From NCBI RefSeq assembly GCF_900107135.1, contig NZ_FNOV01000007.1:68948-132947 (forward strand): a DNA stretch of 64,000 bases, given 5' to 3'. The notes beneath the pieces are model-generated. The model was not told the origin of the DNA, searched no databases, and saw only the letters and a program-made list of their open reading frames with translations. Source of the DNA: Hymenobacter psychrophilus (GTDB taxonomy: Bacteria > Bacteroidota > Bacteroidia > Cytophagales > Hymenobacteraceae). Positions 52,176-61,523 of the stretch are shown here, one piece after another; positions within the stretch are counted from its first letter, which is position 1, and the number at the start of each line of letters is the position of its first letter. Made by a program: the position numbers and the translations under genes.

Positions 52176-53660
52176 ATGAATCCAAATCCGGACGACCTTT
52201 TTAGCTTATTTGAACCTGCCGCTCCCGCCTTAACTCCGTTGGTAAACGGAGTGGATTTGGCGTTGCTGGAAACAAAAGTGGAGCGTGTATTTGGTAGTGT
52301 CTCCATCGATAAGCGTCGCCTACCTGCCTCTAAGCTGCAGAGTCGTGGTATTCCCGGGTACGTGGCAGAGTGGGTTTTAGAATCCAAGGTTCCTGGCCGG
52401 GGTCCTCTTTCGGCCGAAGATGCCGCCAAAGTGCTGGATTGGGCCTCGCGCGTGGTGCCGAAACCCGACGAGGGTAACTTAATCCGTAACCGTCTGCTCA
52501 ATGGTGAATCTGTCCGCATCCTTACTCATGTTCAGGTCGATGTAATCCTTACCGGCAAAAAGGCCGAGCGGGTAGCCAAGCTGCCCATGATAGGGGAGGA
52601 GAATGCGCAGATTGCCGAGCATTTGCTTGAGTCTCACCCGGCATTGCTCCAGCAAGGTATGTGGGGCGTAGCCCAACTGCTTTATATCCGCGACCAGGGA
52701 GTGGTTATTACGGAGTTTCAGCCCATGCAAGCAACCGTTAGCCTCGACCGCTGGCACGAGGCCCGGCGTGAGTTCCGGTTGGAAGAATGGCGTGCTCTGC
52801 TGTTGCTTACCATGGGCTACAACCCCGCTGCCTACAGCGCCGAGGCGCAACTGCTAGTTTTAGCCCGTCTGCTGCCACTGGTGCAGAAGAATGTGCATCT
52901 CATGGAGTTGGCCCCCAAAGGCACCGGTAAAAGCTACATCTACGAGAACATCTCTCCCCTTGTCCGGCTCGTTAGTGGTGGCAACGTTTCGCCCTCAGTC
53001 CTGTTTGTCAACAATCAAACCAACCAGCCCGGCATTCTCGCCCGCTATGCAGTGGTGGTGCTCGACGAGGTTCAAACCCTCAAATTCGACAATCCCGCCG
53101 AAATTGTGGGGGGCTTAAAAGGATATTTGGCCAATGGTAAAATATCCCGGGGTGGTAAGCACGAAATGGCCTCCGACTGCAGTTTCGTGCTGCTGGCCAA
53201 TATCACTCTCGATGCCAACCAGCGCCCGGCCAACGACCCGCTCGTGGTAAGCGAGCTACCCGCTTTTCTCCAGGAAACAGCTTTTCTTGACCGTATAAAG
53301 GGCCTGATTCCGGGCTGGGAAATCCCGAAGCTTTCCCCCGCCAGCTTCGCCGAGCAAAGCGGACTTAAAGCCGATTATTTCAGCGACATTCTGCTGCAGC
53401 TACGGCAGGAGCTGACTACTGATGCCTACTGTGCCCGTCACATCAACCTCGGCCCGGATGCTTATCAGCGGAATCAGGAAAGCGTGCGGGCTTTGGCCAG
53501 CGGCTATATGAAGCTGCTGTTTCCGCACGGCGAAGTCAGCCCCGAAGAATTCCAGAAGTACTGTGTGGCTCCGGCCGTCAAGCTCCGTCAGGGAGTGTGG
53601 GACCAGCTTTACACCCTCGATGCCGAGTACCGCAAGTATGGACGCTACATTGCCGTTTAG
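52176..53660 (+). CDS. brxL: BrxL, short form without Lon protease domain
   Basis: 494 residues from the ATG at 52176. The AAA+ core has Walker A LAPKGTGKSYIYENIS (Lys252), VLFVNNQTNQPG and Walker B YAVVVLDEVQTLKFDN, then ELPAFLQETAFLDRIKGLIPGWE. The N-terminus, VERVFGSVSIDKRRLP...IPGYVAEWVL, is the BrxL family start. The Ser-Lys Lon protease domain present in type 1 BrxL (about 680 residues) is absent, as in short BrxL forms. It forms a DNA-binding ring in other systems. It follows PglZ after 19 bases. Confidence 0.9.
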   Translation: MNPNPDDLFSLFEPAAPALTPLVNGVDLALLETKVERVFGSVSIDKRRLPASKLQSRGIPGYVAEWVLESKVPGRGPLSAEDAAKVLDWASRVVPKPDEGNLIRNRLLNGESVRILTHVQVDVILTGKKAERVAKLPMIGEENAQIAEHLLESHPALLQQGMWGVAQLLYIRDQGVVITEFQPMQATVSLDRWHEARREFRLEEWRALLLLTMGYNPAAYSAEAQLLVLARLLPLVQKNVHLMELAPKGTGKSYIYENISPLVRLVSGGNVSPSVLFVNNQTNQPGILARYAVVVLDEVQTLKFDNPAEIVGGLKGYLANGKISRGGKHEMASDCSFVLLANITLDANQRPANDPLVVSELPAFLQETAFLDRIKGLIPGWEIPKLSPASFAEQSGLKADYFSDILLQLRQELTTDAYCARHINLGPDAYQRNQESVRALASGYMKLLFPHGEVSPEEFQKYCVAPAVKLRQGVWDQLYTLDAEYRKYGRYIAV

Positions 53661-53674
53661 CGGTTCCTAGTACA

Positions 53675-54832
53675 ATGTTCCCTATTTACCTCGACCACCA
53701 CGCTACCACCCCCTGCGACCCACTCGTGGTAGATGCCATGCTGCCCTACTTCACGGAGCAGTTCGGAAACCCCTCGTCGCCCCACTTCGCGGGCTCCCGC
53801 ACCGCCGACGCCGTACAACTCGCCCGCGAGCAGGTTGCCCAGCTAGTAGGCGCGCAACCCGGCGAGATTATCTTCACCAGCGGCGCTACCGAAGCCAATA
53901 ACCTGGCCTTGCTAGGTTATGCCCGCGCTGCCCGCGCCACTAGCCCCCGCCGCCGCATCGTTATTTCGGCCATCGAGCATAAGGCCATCAGCAACCCCGT
54001 CAAGCAGCTAGCCCGCGAAGGCTTTGATATCATTACCCTGCCCGTCGACGCCCATGGCATCGTAGACCTGACCGCGGCTGCCGAGGCCATCGACACCAAT
54101 ACGCTGCTCGTGTCTGTTCACGCGGCTAATGGAGAGGTCGGCACTATTCAGCCCATTCAGCAGCTCTCCCAGCTCGCCCATGCCGCCGGTGCCTTGCTGC
54201 ACACGGATGCCGCGCAAGCCGTCGGTAAAATTCCCCTTGACGTGATAGCCTGGGGAGTGGATTTGCTCTCCCTGAGTGGCCACAAGCTCTATGGCCCCCA
54301 GGGCACCGGTGCCCTGGTCGTTCGCCATCCTCGCCGCACCCAGCTGCAACCCCTGGCTTGGGGGGGCGGACAAGAACGCGGCTGGCGCCCCGGCACCCTT
54401 AATGTGCCCGGTGTAGTCGGCCTCGGAGCCGCCTGCGCCCGCTGTGCGGAGCTATTGCCTGGCGAGTCTGCGCGCCTAACTACCCTTCGCGACGAGTTCG
54501 AAGCCACTGTACTTGCCACCGTACCCACTACCTACCGCAACGGACACCCCCTCCACCGTTTGCCGCACAACAGCAGCCTCACTTTCCCTGGCCTCGAAGC
54601 CGATGCGCTGTTGGCCCGCCTCCCTACGCTGGCCCTTAGCACCGGTTCTGCCTGCGACGCCGGCACCATCGAACCCTCTGCCACCCTACTAGCCCTCGGC
54701 CTATCCCGCGACGATGCCCGCGCTACGGTAAGGATAGGAGTAGGCCGCTTTAATACTACAACTGAGTTGCAGTTGGCAGCTTCCTTGCTGATTAGACAGG
54801 TGCATACTCTCTCGGCTGTGTTAGGTCGCTGA
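53675..54832 (+). CDS. cysteine desulfurase (SspA/IscS-like)
   Basis: 385 residues from the ATG at 53675, 14 bases after brxL. Aminotransferase class V fold: YLDHHATTPCDP, SGATEANNLALLG, HTDAAQAVGKI and the PLP lysine in SLSGHKLYGPQG (Lys204). The catalytic loop STGSACDAG has Cys327. In phosphorothioation systems the desulfurase (DndA/SspA) supplies sulfur to the PAPS-reductase partner; since that partner is missing here, its acceptor is uncertain, and a housekeeping IscS role is possible. Confidence 0.9.
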   Translation: MFPIYLDHHATTPCDPLVVDAMLPYFTEQFGNPSSPHFAGSRTADAVQLAREQVAQLVGAQPGEIIFTSGATEANNLALLGYARAARATSPRRRIVISAIEHKAISNPVKQLAREGFDIITLPVDAHGIVDLTAAAEAIDTNTLLVSVHAANGEVGTIQPIQQLSQLAHAAGALLHTDAAQAVGKIPLDVIAWGVDLLSLSGHKLYGPQGTGALVVRHPRRTQLQPLAWGGGQERGWRPGTLNVPGVVGLGAACARCAELLPGESARLTTLRDEFEATVLATVPTTYRNGHPLHRLPHNSSLTFPGLEADALLARLPTLALSTGSACDAGTIEPSATLLALGLSRDDARATVRIGVGRFNTTTELQLAASLLIRQVHTLSAVLGR

Positions 54833-54905
54833 GTCTCTCTTTATAAAGAGAATACGCTGGCCGCACATCATTTTAAAACCTTACCCCAATTGCAGGTTCT
54901 TCACC

Positions 54906-57900
54906 ATGAGTAAGAAGGAGTTTATCGAGAAACTATTTGTAAAGAGAGCTACTTACAACGACCCCGAGCAGGCTGAAATGACTGCCAACTTGCTCGATAC
55001 GGTGTCCAGTGACATATATTCCGAAAGTCAGCGCTTCGTCTTCGAGTTAATTCAGAACGCCGATGACGCCGCCCGTGGTGAAGGCAATGAGGTCCGGTTT
55101 GACTTCTTCGACCACCATCTCCTCGTCTCGCATAATGGCAGTGCCTTCACCCCCGAAGACATTGAGGCAATTACCGGCGCCGGCTTCAGCCGCAAGAAGA
55201 ACGACCCAACTAAAACCGGCTACAAAGGCATCGGCTTCAAATCGGTGTTTGGTAAGTCTGATTGGGTTGGCATTTTCTCCGATGGCTATCATTTGCGATT
55301 CGAAAAAGAGTACCATACCGCCCGTTTACCCTGGCAAGTAATTCCTATCTGGACGGAAGCCAACACCCTGCCAGCGGAAGTCCAGAGCTTTATTGAGAGC
55401 AATGGTTACCATGTCACCACTGTCATTCAGTTAGTCGCCGCTTCAGTCCTGGAACAGGAACTCACTGAACTGCTGCAAAACGGTCAGATTTTGCTCTTTC
55501 TGCGCCACGTTAACGCCATTACGGTAGCCCGGCAAGGACAGCAACAATACACTATTTCTAAAACCGTTGAGCCTGCTACTGCTGCCTATCAACCCACCAC
55601 GTTGTGGAAGGATGGCAACAGTACTAGCAGCTGGCTTGTGCAAAGCTTCGACCAGTTGATGGTTGATGCCGACACGCAAAAGGCCCTGCAAGCTGATGAG
55701 AAGACGCCTGCCAAGCTGCGCGACGCCAGCCACACCGAGCTAGCCTTTGCAGCCCGCGTTGAAAGCGGCCGTATCCGGGCCCTAAGTGCCGAGGAGAGTT
55801 TACTGTTCACCTATTTGCCGACTAAAGTTGCTGATTTCGGTTTCCCCTTTCTAGTCAATGGGAGCTTTCTGACTAGCGCCGCCCGCGAAGCCCTCCATGA
55901 GGACCGCGTATGGAATCAGTGGCTTATGGGGCTAGTCGCCGATAATCTTTTTTCCTGGCTGGCACAGCTCGCTCAGTCGGAGCACCGGTTTGAAGTATTG
56001 CATTTGCTGCCAAAACTATTTCCAGGCTCCAACAACGAGCTGAAGAAAGCGTTTGCCGTGAAAGCCAAGCAGGCGCTTGCCAATTATGCTTTCATCCCCA
56101 CTCAAAGCCAGACGGAAGCACGTGTCGCGGACGTCGTTATTGACGATACCGGTTTGGCCAGTCAGGCCTTTATTTCCAAGGAAAACCTGGTCAAGTTTAT
56201 CAATGCTAAAACCAGCGGAAGTTTTTCTTCCTCCTCTTTCGCTCATGCTGACTTACAGCTTGCGCGGAAACTGCAACCCCTCGGTGCCACTTTATTCGAA
56301 GCCAGTAATCTAGAAAGCTATTTTCTGTCGGACACGTTTGCCGACAGTCACCAGCTTAACCAAAATTATTCGCTGCTTGAGTACTTTTTCCGCAAAGCCA
56401 CGAAGTATGATACCACTGGCGAATGGAATCACAAGCTCAAGCTCATTCCATTTATTTATAGTGCTGACCAGGAACTGAAGGCGCCGGCAACCATTTGCTT
56501 TCCTTCCTTGGCTTATAAAACAGATGCCGGCCAGACGGTCACCGTTCTGCATCCTGATGTTTATGCCAAAGTCAGCCAACATACTGACCTGAAAAGCTGG
56601 CTGGAATCACTTGGGGTAAAGGAGCCATCTGATGAGGCATACCTCGAAAATGAAATTATTGGTAACATTTCAAAATGTATCACACGCGACAACTACCAAC
56701 AGGTTACTCGCTACTTATTCAGCCAATACAAGAAGGGGAAAATCACCCCTACGCACCTTGAGAAATTGCAGGACATACGTTTGATGTGCACAAACGGGGT
56801 TCTACACGCTGCTAAAGATTGTTATTTAGCAGATAGTTACGAGCCTATTCTTAAGTTGCAAGAGAAAAATAAGAAAGGAGATTTTGTTGCTGAATATAAA
56901 GAGTCTGATGATTTGGTTAGCGAATGGAAAACATTTTTTCTCAAAATAGGAGTTAGTGAAAATATATCCCTTGCGCATGGAGGGTGTAAAAGAGGGCTAA
57001 CGAAGGGAATAGAGCTGGAATATTTTGATTTCATCGGGGAAGAAGTTAAAAAAGGTCACCCCTATCCCCATTTGGTAGGGCCAGAGAATCTTGTTCACAT
57101 TGATAAAATAAGATACTCCCAATTTGCTAACGATTACCAGTTTTCCAAGCTGTTTTGGGAACAAGTATTTGTTAATATTGATTTAGATGAGATAAATAAG
57201 TTTGGTAAAATGCCTTGGGGCTACTATGGCAGCATTAACGCTGTCATCAACTATTTTCATTGGTTTCTTGATAATCGCCCCGTCTTCCCAACCAGCCAGA
57301 AAACTTGCCGCAAGGCTGCCGAAGTCTTCTCCAATCACAAGGATATAGTTGACTTAGCTGGTTCTCACTTACCGGTTTTCGACTACGATGCTCCAATTCC
57401 CGAAGCCTGGAAGCCGCTGCTTAAGTTTCGGCAGAAACTAGAAGTTGACGACTACCTAAAAGTGCTGGCTAGTATTGCCAAAACGGCTATTGAGCGAGAT
57501 GGAAAAGTGAGTGACGCTGAACGTAAGCGTATTGGCTTAGTGTATAATCAGCTAGCGGAGCGGCTACCCGACTTTTCATCCACTGAGAGAGCCGCCTTGT
57601 TTACTTGGTCGGGTGCCAACTCCCTGTTATCTGCAAACGACAGTTTTGAACCGGCTACCGAATTGAAATGGATAACGGCTGAAGGTTTCCAAACCCTGCC
57701 AGGTAGCAGCATAAAGGCCCTCTATATCCCTAAAAACTGCCAGACCAGTTCTGCTGAGTTCACGCAGTTGCTGGAACTACTGCAAGTACAGTGCATAAAG
57801 GAATTCACCCCCTTAATTGAAGGCGAAAAGCCTAACCCAACGCTTAAAAATAAATTACTGCAAACACTGCCTTATCTGGCGCTGGTTGTTCATAAACGGC

Positions 57901-58877
57901 AGTACAAGTCTGCCGAGGCTGAGTTCAACCGTATGCGTAAGCTAGTAGAGGCAACCTCTTTCTACTCTGCTACTGCTATATGTCTGTCCTTCGTTTACCG
58001 CGGCGAAACCGTTGCCGGCCAGCCCCTGCCTGTCTTGCGTGGTGCCGACAGTAGCTTCTATCTAAAAGGCGACTGGCGTAGCCCTCGTACTGCCTACCAG
58101 CTACTACGCGAGCTGGACAGCCTGCTGGGTGTAAAACACGTCGATAATGAGTTGCGGCTCCTATTAGAGCTGCCCATCGCTGAGGCGGCCCAATGGCTAC
58201 TAGAGGACATTGGAGTTGCTGGTGCTGATTTAGCCGCGGCCCAAAACTGGTCGTCTGTAAGCGAGGTAATCTTAGATAGCAGTGCAGTGCCTAGCTTGAT
58301 ATCTGCCGCTGCTGAGCCTCTTTCACGTGTCGACGATAATGGGTTCGAAGAACTTTCCACTGGAGTAGATTGGGCAGACACTCCATTCGAACCTACAATT
58401 TCCGCCGATGCAATTAATCCAGCGGCTGTTTCGGTCAGCAGGCATCTCTCCAGTATACCAATTGCCACTGCTCCGCCGAGCAGTTATAGCACAATAGCTA
58501 ATCTTGATACCCGACTCGACGTTGGCCGCTGGTGCGAGGAGCTAGTGTACAAACTTCTGTGTGCCGACTCTACCGAGTTCACCCAGGTACAATGGGTAAA
58601 CCAACACGCGGAGAGCCGTCTGCCCTATGATTTTCAAGTAGTTCAAAATGGGCAAACACGCTTTTTAGAAGTTAAGGGAACCCCTTCGCGCACCAAGGAT
58701 AGCATTTACCTTTCTCAAGCCGAATGGAAAGTCATGTTTGACCAGGGAGCCCAGTATTCCATATACCGAGTTTTAGGCGCCGGCAATACTGACCCTAGAG
58801 TCATAGTTACTGACCATCCTAGCAGTCAAATTCAACAAGGACTGTTATTGCCCAACCCAATTGAATTGATAATTTGA
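54906..58877 (+). CDS. sacsin-like HSP90-type ATPase with C-terminal DUF3883
   Basis: 1323 residues. The N-terminus is a GHKL/sacsin-type ATPase: RFVFELIQNADDAARGEGNEVRFDF, SHNGSAFTPEDIEAITGAGFSRK and KTGYKGIGFKSVFG (Gly-box). The C-terminal 130 residues are DUF3883 (NO VEIN-type): WCEELVYKLLCADSTEFTQVQWVNQHAESRLPYDF...RFLEVKGTPS, a PD-(D/E)XK-like core. The middle is not recognised; it is visibly AT-rich near 56.8-57.2 kb. Such ATPase-DUF3883 proteins recur in defence islands. Start 73 bases after the desulfurase, so co-transcription is possible. Confidence 0.85.
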   Translation: MSKKEFIEKLFVKRATYNDPEQAEMTANLLDTVSSDIYSESQRFVFELIQNADDAARGEGNEVRFDFFDHHLLVSHNGSAFTPEDIEAITGAGFSRKKNDPTKTGYKGIGFKSVFGKSDWVGIFSDGYHLRFEKEYHTARLPWQVIPIWTEANTLPAEVQSFIESNGYHVTTVIQLVAASVLEQELTELLQNGQILLFLRHVNAITVARQGQQQYTISKTVEPATAAYQPTTLWKDGNSTSSWLVQSFDQLMVDADTQKALQADEKTPAKLRDASHTELAFAARVESGRIRALSAEESLLFTYLPTKVADFGFPFLVNGSFLTSAAREALHEDRVWNQWLMGLVADNLFSWLAQLAQSEHRFEVLHLLPKLFPGSNNELKKAFAVKAKQALANYAFIPTQSQTEARVADVVIDDTGLASQAFISKENLVKFINAKTSGSFSSSSFAHADLQLARKLQPLGATLFEASNLESYFLSDTFADSHQLNQNYSLLEYFFRKATKYDTTGEWNHKLKLIPFIYSADQELKAPATICFPSLAYKTDAGQTVTVLHPDVYAKVSQHTDLKSWLESLGVKEPSDEAYLENEIIGNISKCITRDNYQQVTRYLFSQYKKGKITPTHLEKLQDIRLMCTNGVLHAAKDCYLADSYEPILKLQEKNKKGDFVAEYKESDDLVSEWKTFFLKIGVSENISLAHGGCKRGLTKGIELEYFDFIGEEVKKGHPYPHLVGPENLVHIDKIRYSQFANDYQFSKLFWEQVFVNIDLDEINKFGKMPWGYYGSINAVINYFHWFLDNRPVFPTSQKTCRKAAEVFSNHKDIVDLAGSHLPVFDYDAPIPEAWKPLLKFRQKLEVDDYLKVLASIAKTAIERDGKVSDAERKRIGLVYNQLAERLPDFSSTERAALFTWSGANSLLSANDSFEPATELKWITAEGFQTLPGSSIKALYIPKNCQTSSAEFTQLLELLQVQCIKEFTPLIEGEKPNPTLKNKLLQTLPYLALVVHKRQYKSAEAEFNRMRKLVEATSFYSATAICLSFVYRGETVAGQPLPVLRGADSSFYLKGDWRSPRTAYQLLRELDSLLGVKHVDNELRLLLELPIAEAAQWLLEDIGVAGADLAAAQNWSSVSEVILDSSAVPSLISAAAEPLSRVDDNGFEELSTGVDWADTPFEPTISADAINPAAVSVSRHLSSIPIATAPPSSYSTIANLDTRLDVGRWCEELVYKLLCADSTEFTQVQWVNQHAESRLPYDFQVVQNGQTRFLEVKGTPSRTKDSIYLSQAEWKVMFDQGAQYSIYRVLGAGNTDPRVIVTDHPSSQIQQGLLLPNPIELII

Positions 58878-58922
58878 TGAAAGGCAGTGCAGACCGTAAT
58901 GCAATAGGTGCAGCGCTCATTG

Positions 58923-58977
58923 TGTCTACTTTTATTATCTTGTCCACATAAAGTAGACAAGCGGATAAAAGTAGACA
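58923..58977. promoter_or_regulatory. phased operator array for the AbiE operon
   Basis: Four half-sites: TGTCTAC (58923), TGTCCAC (58941), GTAGACA (58953) and GTAGACA (58971). The pairs of like orientation are each 18 bases apart, and the whole is a dyad centred near 58950. AbiEi antitoxins repress their own operon through such inverted repeats. The array lies 5 bases before the abiEi start. Confidence 0.75.
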
Positions 58978-58981
58978 AAAG

Positions 58982-59998
58982 ATGATGGACGCTTCTGTAG
59001 TTAGAGAGGTCAAAGCTGCTTTAAAGAGGGCGTTAGGCAAACGCCTGCCCGTTCAAGTAATCGAGGGTACTCCACATCAGCACATCCTCACTATCGGCCA
59101 ACAAGCGGTATTCACGGTCGAGATAAGAGACGTCTTCCTCAAAAAAGTTACTCCCTTGCTGGCCTTTGCGCTGCACCCTCCCGGCCGACCATTTATCGTG
59201 TTCCTGCCCTACGTAACTGAGGAAGCCGGGCGCGAGATGCGTCGGCAGGGGCTCTGCTACGCCGATACCGCCGGCAACACCTTTCTGCACCACCCCGCGG
59301 CCGACCTGTTTGTATTGGTGCAAGGGCAGCCCAAACCCAAAAAGGATAAGCCCACTGCCGACCCCGCTCATGGCCGCGCCTTCCGCAAAAGCGGCCTGCG
59401 CGTACTCTTTCACCTGCTTACAGAGCCTGAACTGGTCCGCCAACCCTATCGGGCCATTGCCCCGCGCACCGCAACGCCCGTAGCGACGGTGGGCCTCATC
59501 ATGCGCGACCTTACTCAGCAGGGCTACTTGCTCGACGAAGAGCCGCGACAGTTGCTGCGCTTCGATGACTTAGTTCGGCGCTGGGTAGAAGGCTACGGCG
59601 ACACGCTCCGCCCTGGGTTGCCGGCTCAGCGCTACCGCTGGACTGCGCCGGATACTGCCGTCGGCGGCTGGCAGAACCTACTCCTGGGGGCCAATACCTA
59701 TTGGGGTGGGGAGCCCGCCGCGGCCCTGCTGCTCAATGGCTACCTGCTGCCCGAATACTTCACCCTTTACAGCACTGCCACCCGCCCCGGCCTCATGCGC
59801 CAGCTGCGGCTCGTGCCCGACCCCACCGGCAACATCGAGGTGCTGCCACCCTTCGACGACCGCCTCAACTTCACCCAACCTACCAGCAATTGCGTCCCCC
59901 CGCTGCTGGTGTATGCCGACCTGCTTCTGAGCGGCGACGCCCGTAACCGCGAAGTCGCCCAGCAACTCTATGCTCGATATATCCGCCATTCCGCCTGA
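58982..59998 (+). CDS. abiEi: type IV antitoxin, AbiEi family
   Basis: 338 residues. Residues 80-200 hold the AbiEi-type winged-helix features (SGLRVLFHLLTEPELVRQPYRAIAPRTATPVATVGLIMRDLTQQGYLLDEEPRQLLRF), followed by a mixed C-terminal domain (QNLLLGANTYWGGEPAAALLLNGYLLPEYFTLY) typical of the family. It represses its own operon and blocks the toxin. It overlaps the toxin gene by 29 bases, so translation is coupled. Starts at 58982 or 58985 (MM). Confidence 0.8.
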   Translation: MMDASVVREVKAALKRALGKRLPVQVIEGTPHQHILTIGQQAVFTVEIRDVFLKKVTPLLAFALHPPGRPFIVFLPYVTEEAGREMRRQGLCYADTAGNTFLHHPAADLFVLVQGQPKPKKDKPTADPAHGRAFRKSGLRVLFHLLTEPELVRQPYRAIAPRTATPVATVGLIMRDLTQQGYLLDEEPRQLLRFDDLVRRWVEGYGDTLRPGLPAQRYRWTAPDTAVGGWQNLLLGANTYWGGEPAAALLLNGYLLPEYFTLYSTATRPGLMRQLRLVPDPTGNIEVLPPFDDRLNFTQPTSNCVPPLLVYADLLLSGDARNREVAQQLYARYIRHSA

Positions 59999-60863
59999 GC
60001 GCCTTTTCCCCACCGGTCTCGACCAGGTATTGCCTGCTCTCACCCGGGGCATGCAGCATGCTGGCTTGGAGTTCTTCCTGGTTGGGGCCGTTGCCCGCGA
60101 CTTGTGGCTCGATGCCGCCTTGGAGTCCGGACCGCGCCGCCGCACCCAGGATATTGACCTGGCCGTGCTGGTAGCCAGCGAAGCGGAGTACCAGCAGCTC
60201 CGTACCTGGCTCGTAGCGCACGAGCACTTCCACGCCCCCGCCAGCAGCGCCTTCTGCCTGATTCACGAACCCACCGGCGTCCAAGTCGACCTAATGCCCT
60301 TCGGTGGCATTGCCGATGCCGACGACCGCGTGCAGGTGGCCGGCCAAGGCTTAACTTGCATCTCGGTGATCGGCTTGGCGGAAGTATTAACTCAAGCCGA
60401 ACCGGTTAAAATCACCGAGCATATTACCTGGCAGGCTGTCACCTTGCCTGGGCTAGTGGGCCTTAAACTGCTGGCTTGGTCCGACCGCCCCGAGCAGCGC
60501 GGTAAGGATGGCACCGACCTGCGCCTCATTCTGCAGCACTTCCACGAGCTGATTACCGACGACATCTTCGCCCGCCACTACGATTTGCTGGAATCCATGG
60601 ACGCTATTGCCGGCGCCGACCTGATGCGCCTGGTGGGCATCCGCGTGCTCGGGCAGGAGTTAGGCGCCCTGGTAGCCTCGTCGGCGGAACTGCACCAGCG
60701 CCTGCAAACCATTCTTAGCACCGAACAGCAGCAGCATACGGCCAGCCGCCTGGCGCTGGCCATGGCTCAGCCCCTGAGCGCCGCCGACCGTACCGCCCCC
60801 ACCGTCACGCAAATCCTACACTGGCTGCAAGCCTTACTGCAGGGGTTACAGCCAGCAGATTAA
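59970..60863 (+). CDS. abiEii: nucleotidyltransferase toxin, AbiEii family
   Basis: 297 residues. Pol-beta-like nucleotidyltransferase core: FFLVGAVARDLWLDAALESGPRRRTQDIDLAVLV, with the GxVAxDL-type G-S-like loop and the DID metal site, then LVGLKLLAWSDRPEQRGKDGTDLRLIL, whose Lys and Asp match AbiEii motifs. It transfers nucleotides to tRNA or similar targets to stop growth during infection. A paired antitoxin overlaps. The 210 bases after it (60864-61073) hold no gene that I can support. Confidence 0.82.
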   Translation: MLDISAIPPERLFPTGLDQVLPALTRGMQHAGLEFFLVGAVARDLWLDAALESGPRRRTQDIDLAVLVASEAEYQQLRTWLVAHEHFHAPASSAFCLIHEPTGVQVDLMPFGGIADADDRVQVAGQGLTCISVIGLAEVLTQAEPVKITEHITWQAVTLPGLVGLKLLAWSDRPEQRGKDGTDLRLILQHFHELITDDIFARHYDLLESMDAIAGADLMRLVGIRVLGQELGALVASSAELHQRLQTILSTEQQQHTASRLALAMAQPLSAADRTAPTVTQILHWLQALLQGLQPAD

Positions 60864-61073
60864 ATCAAGGAAAAAGGCCTGAAGACAATCTGGAGGGATA
60901 AAACTTAGCGTGCCAGTAGAAACCGAAACGTGCTCAGTTCCTCAGCGCGCAGGCGTTCCATCCAGCGCAGAGCATATTAGAATTAAGGTAAAACACACAC
61001 TAAAAATGGGCCCTTCACAAGCTCAGCACGGTAGATTTCTCAAATTATTTACAACCTCAATCTTAAGGAATGA

Positions 61074-61523
61074 TTAGTAGTTAATAAGCCGAATAGGAAT
61101 TGCTTCCATCTGCTGTTTAATTGGTTTTCCCACTAGGCTTGGATCAATTAGGTGCTGTCGCACCCGCACCCGGATAGTGAGAAAGCCCGTAAATTTTGCG
61201 TGGCAGACCCGGTGATTGCCGCTCTGACATAGAATATATTCCTCTCCGTATTGTTTAACAGTAATGGGGTCTAAACCCTCCGAGTGGTCAGGGTTGTCAC
61301 GCACCATAGCCACATACTTCTCGTTCGTGCTTTTTTTAAATAAGGTGTCTCGCATCTTTATCCAGTTGTCGGTATTGAAGGTGCTGTGGTCTGTACCTAC
61401 AATTTTGCCCAAGTCCACTTCGGCTATAAACATGGGTAAAGGTGACTGGTGATACAAGTGATAGTTTATTACTTCATCTTCACGCTTTATTTTTTCGAAC
61501 TGCCAGCCTGCTTCAGGATACAT
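61074..61523 (-). CDS. small ParB-like protein
   Basis: 149 residues from the ATG at 61523. The end resembles a ParB/sulfiredoxin-fold core: PITVKQYGEEYILCQSGNHRVCHAKFTGFLTIRVRVRQHLID, with the GNHRV motif in place of the usual GxxR. The N-terminus (WQFEKIKREDEVINYHLYHQSPLPMFIAEVDLGKIVG) is not recognised. The region is AT-rich, so it may be transferred. Role unknown; plasmid or phage partitioning or methylation-adjacent function is possible. Confidence 0.6.
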   Translation of the reverse strand: MYPEAGWQFEKIKREDEVINYHLYHQSPLPMFIAEVDLGKIVGTDHSTFNTDNWIKMRDTLFKKSTNEKYVAMVRDNPDHSEGLDPITVKQYGEEYILCQSGNHRVCHAKFTGFLTIRVRVRQHLIDPSLVGKPIKQQMEAIPIRLINY

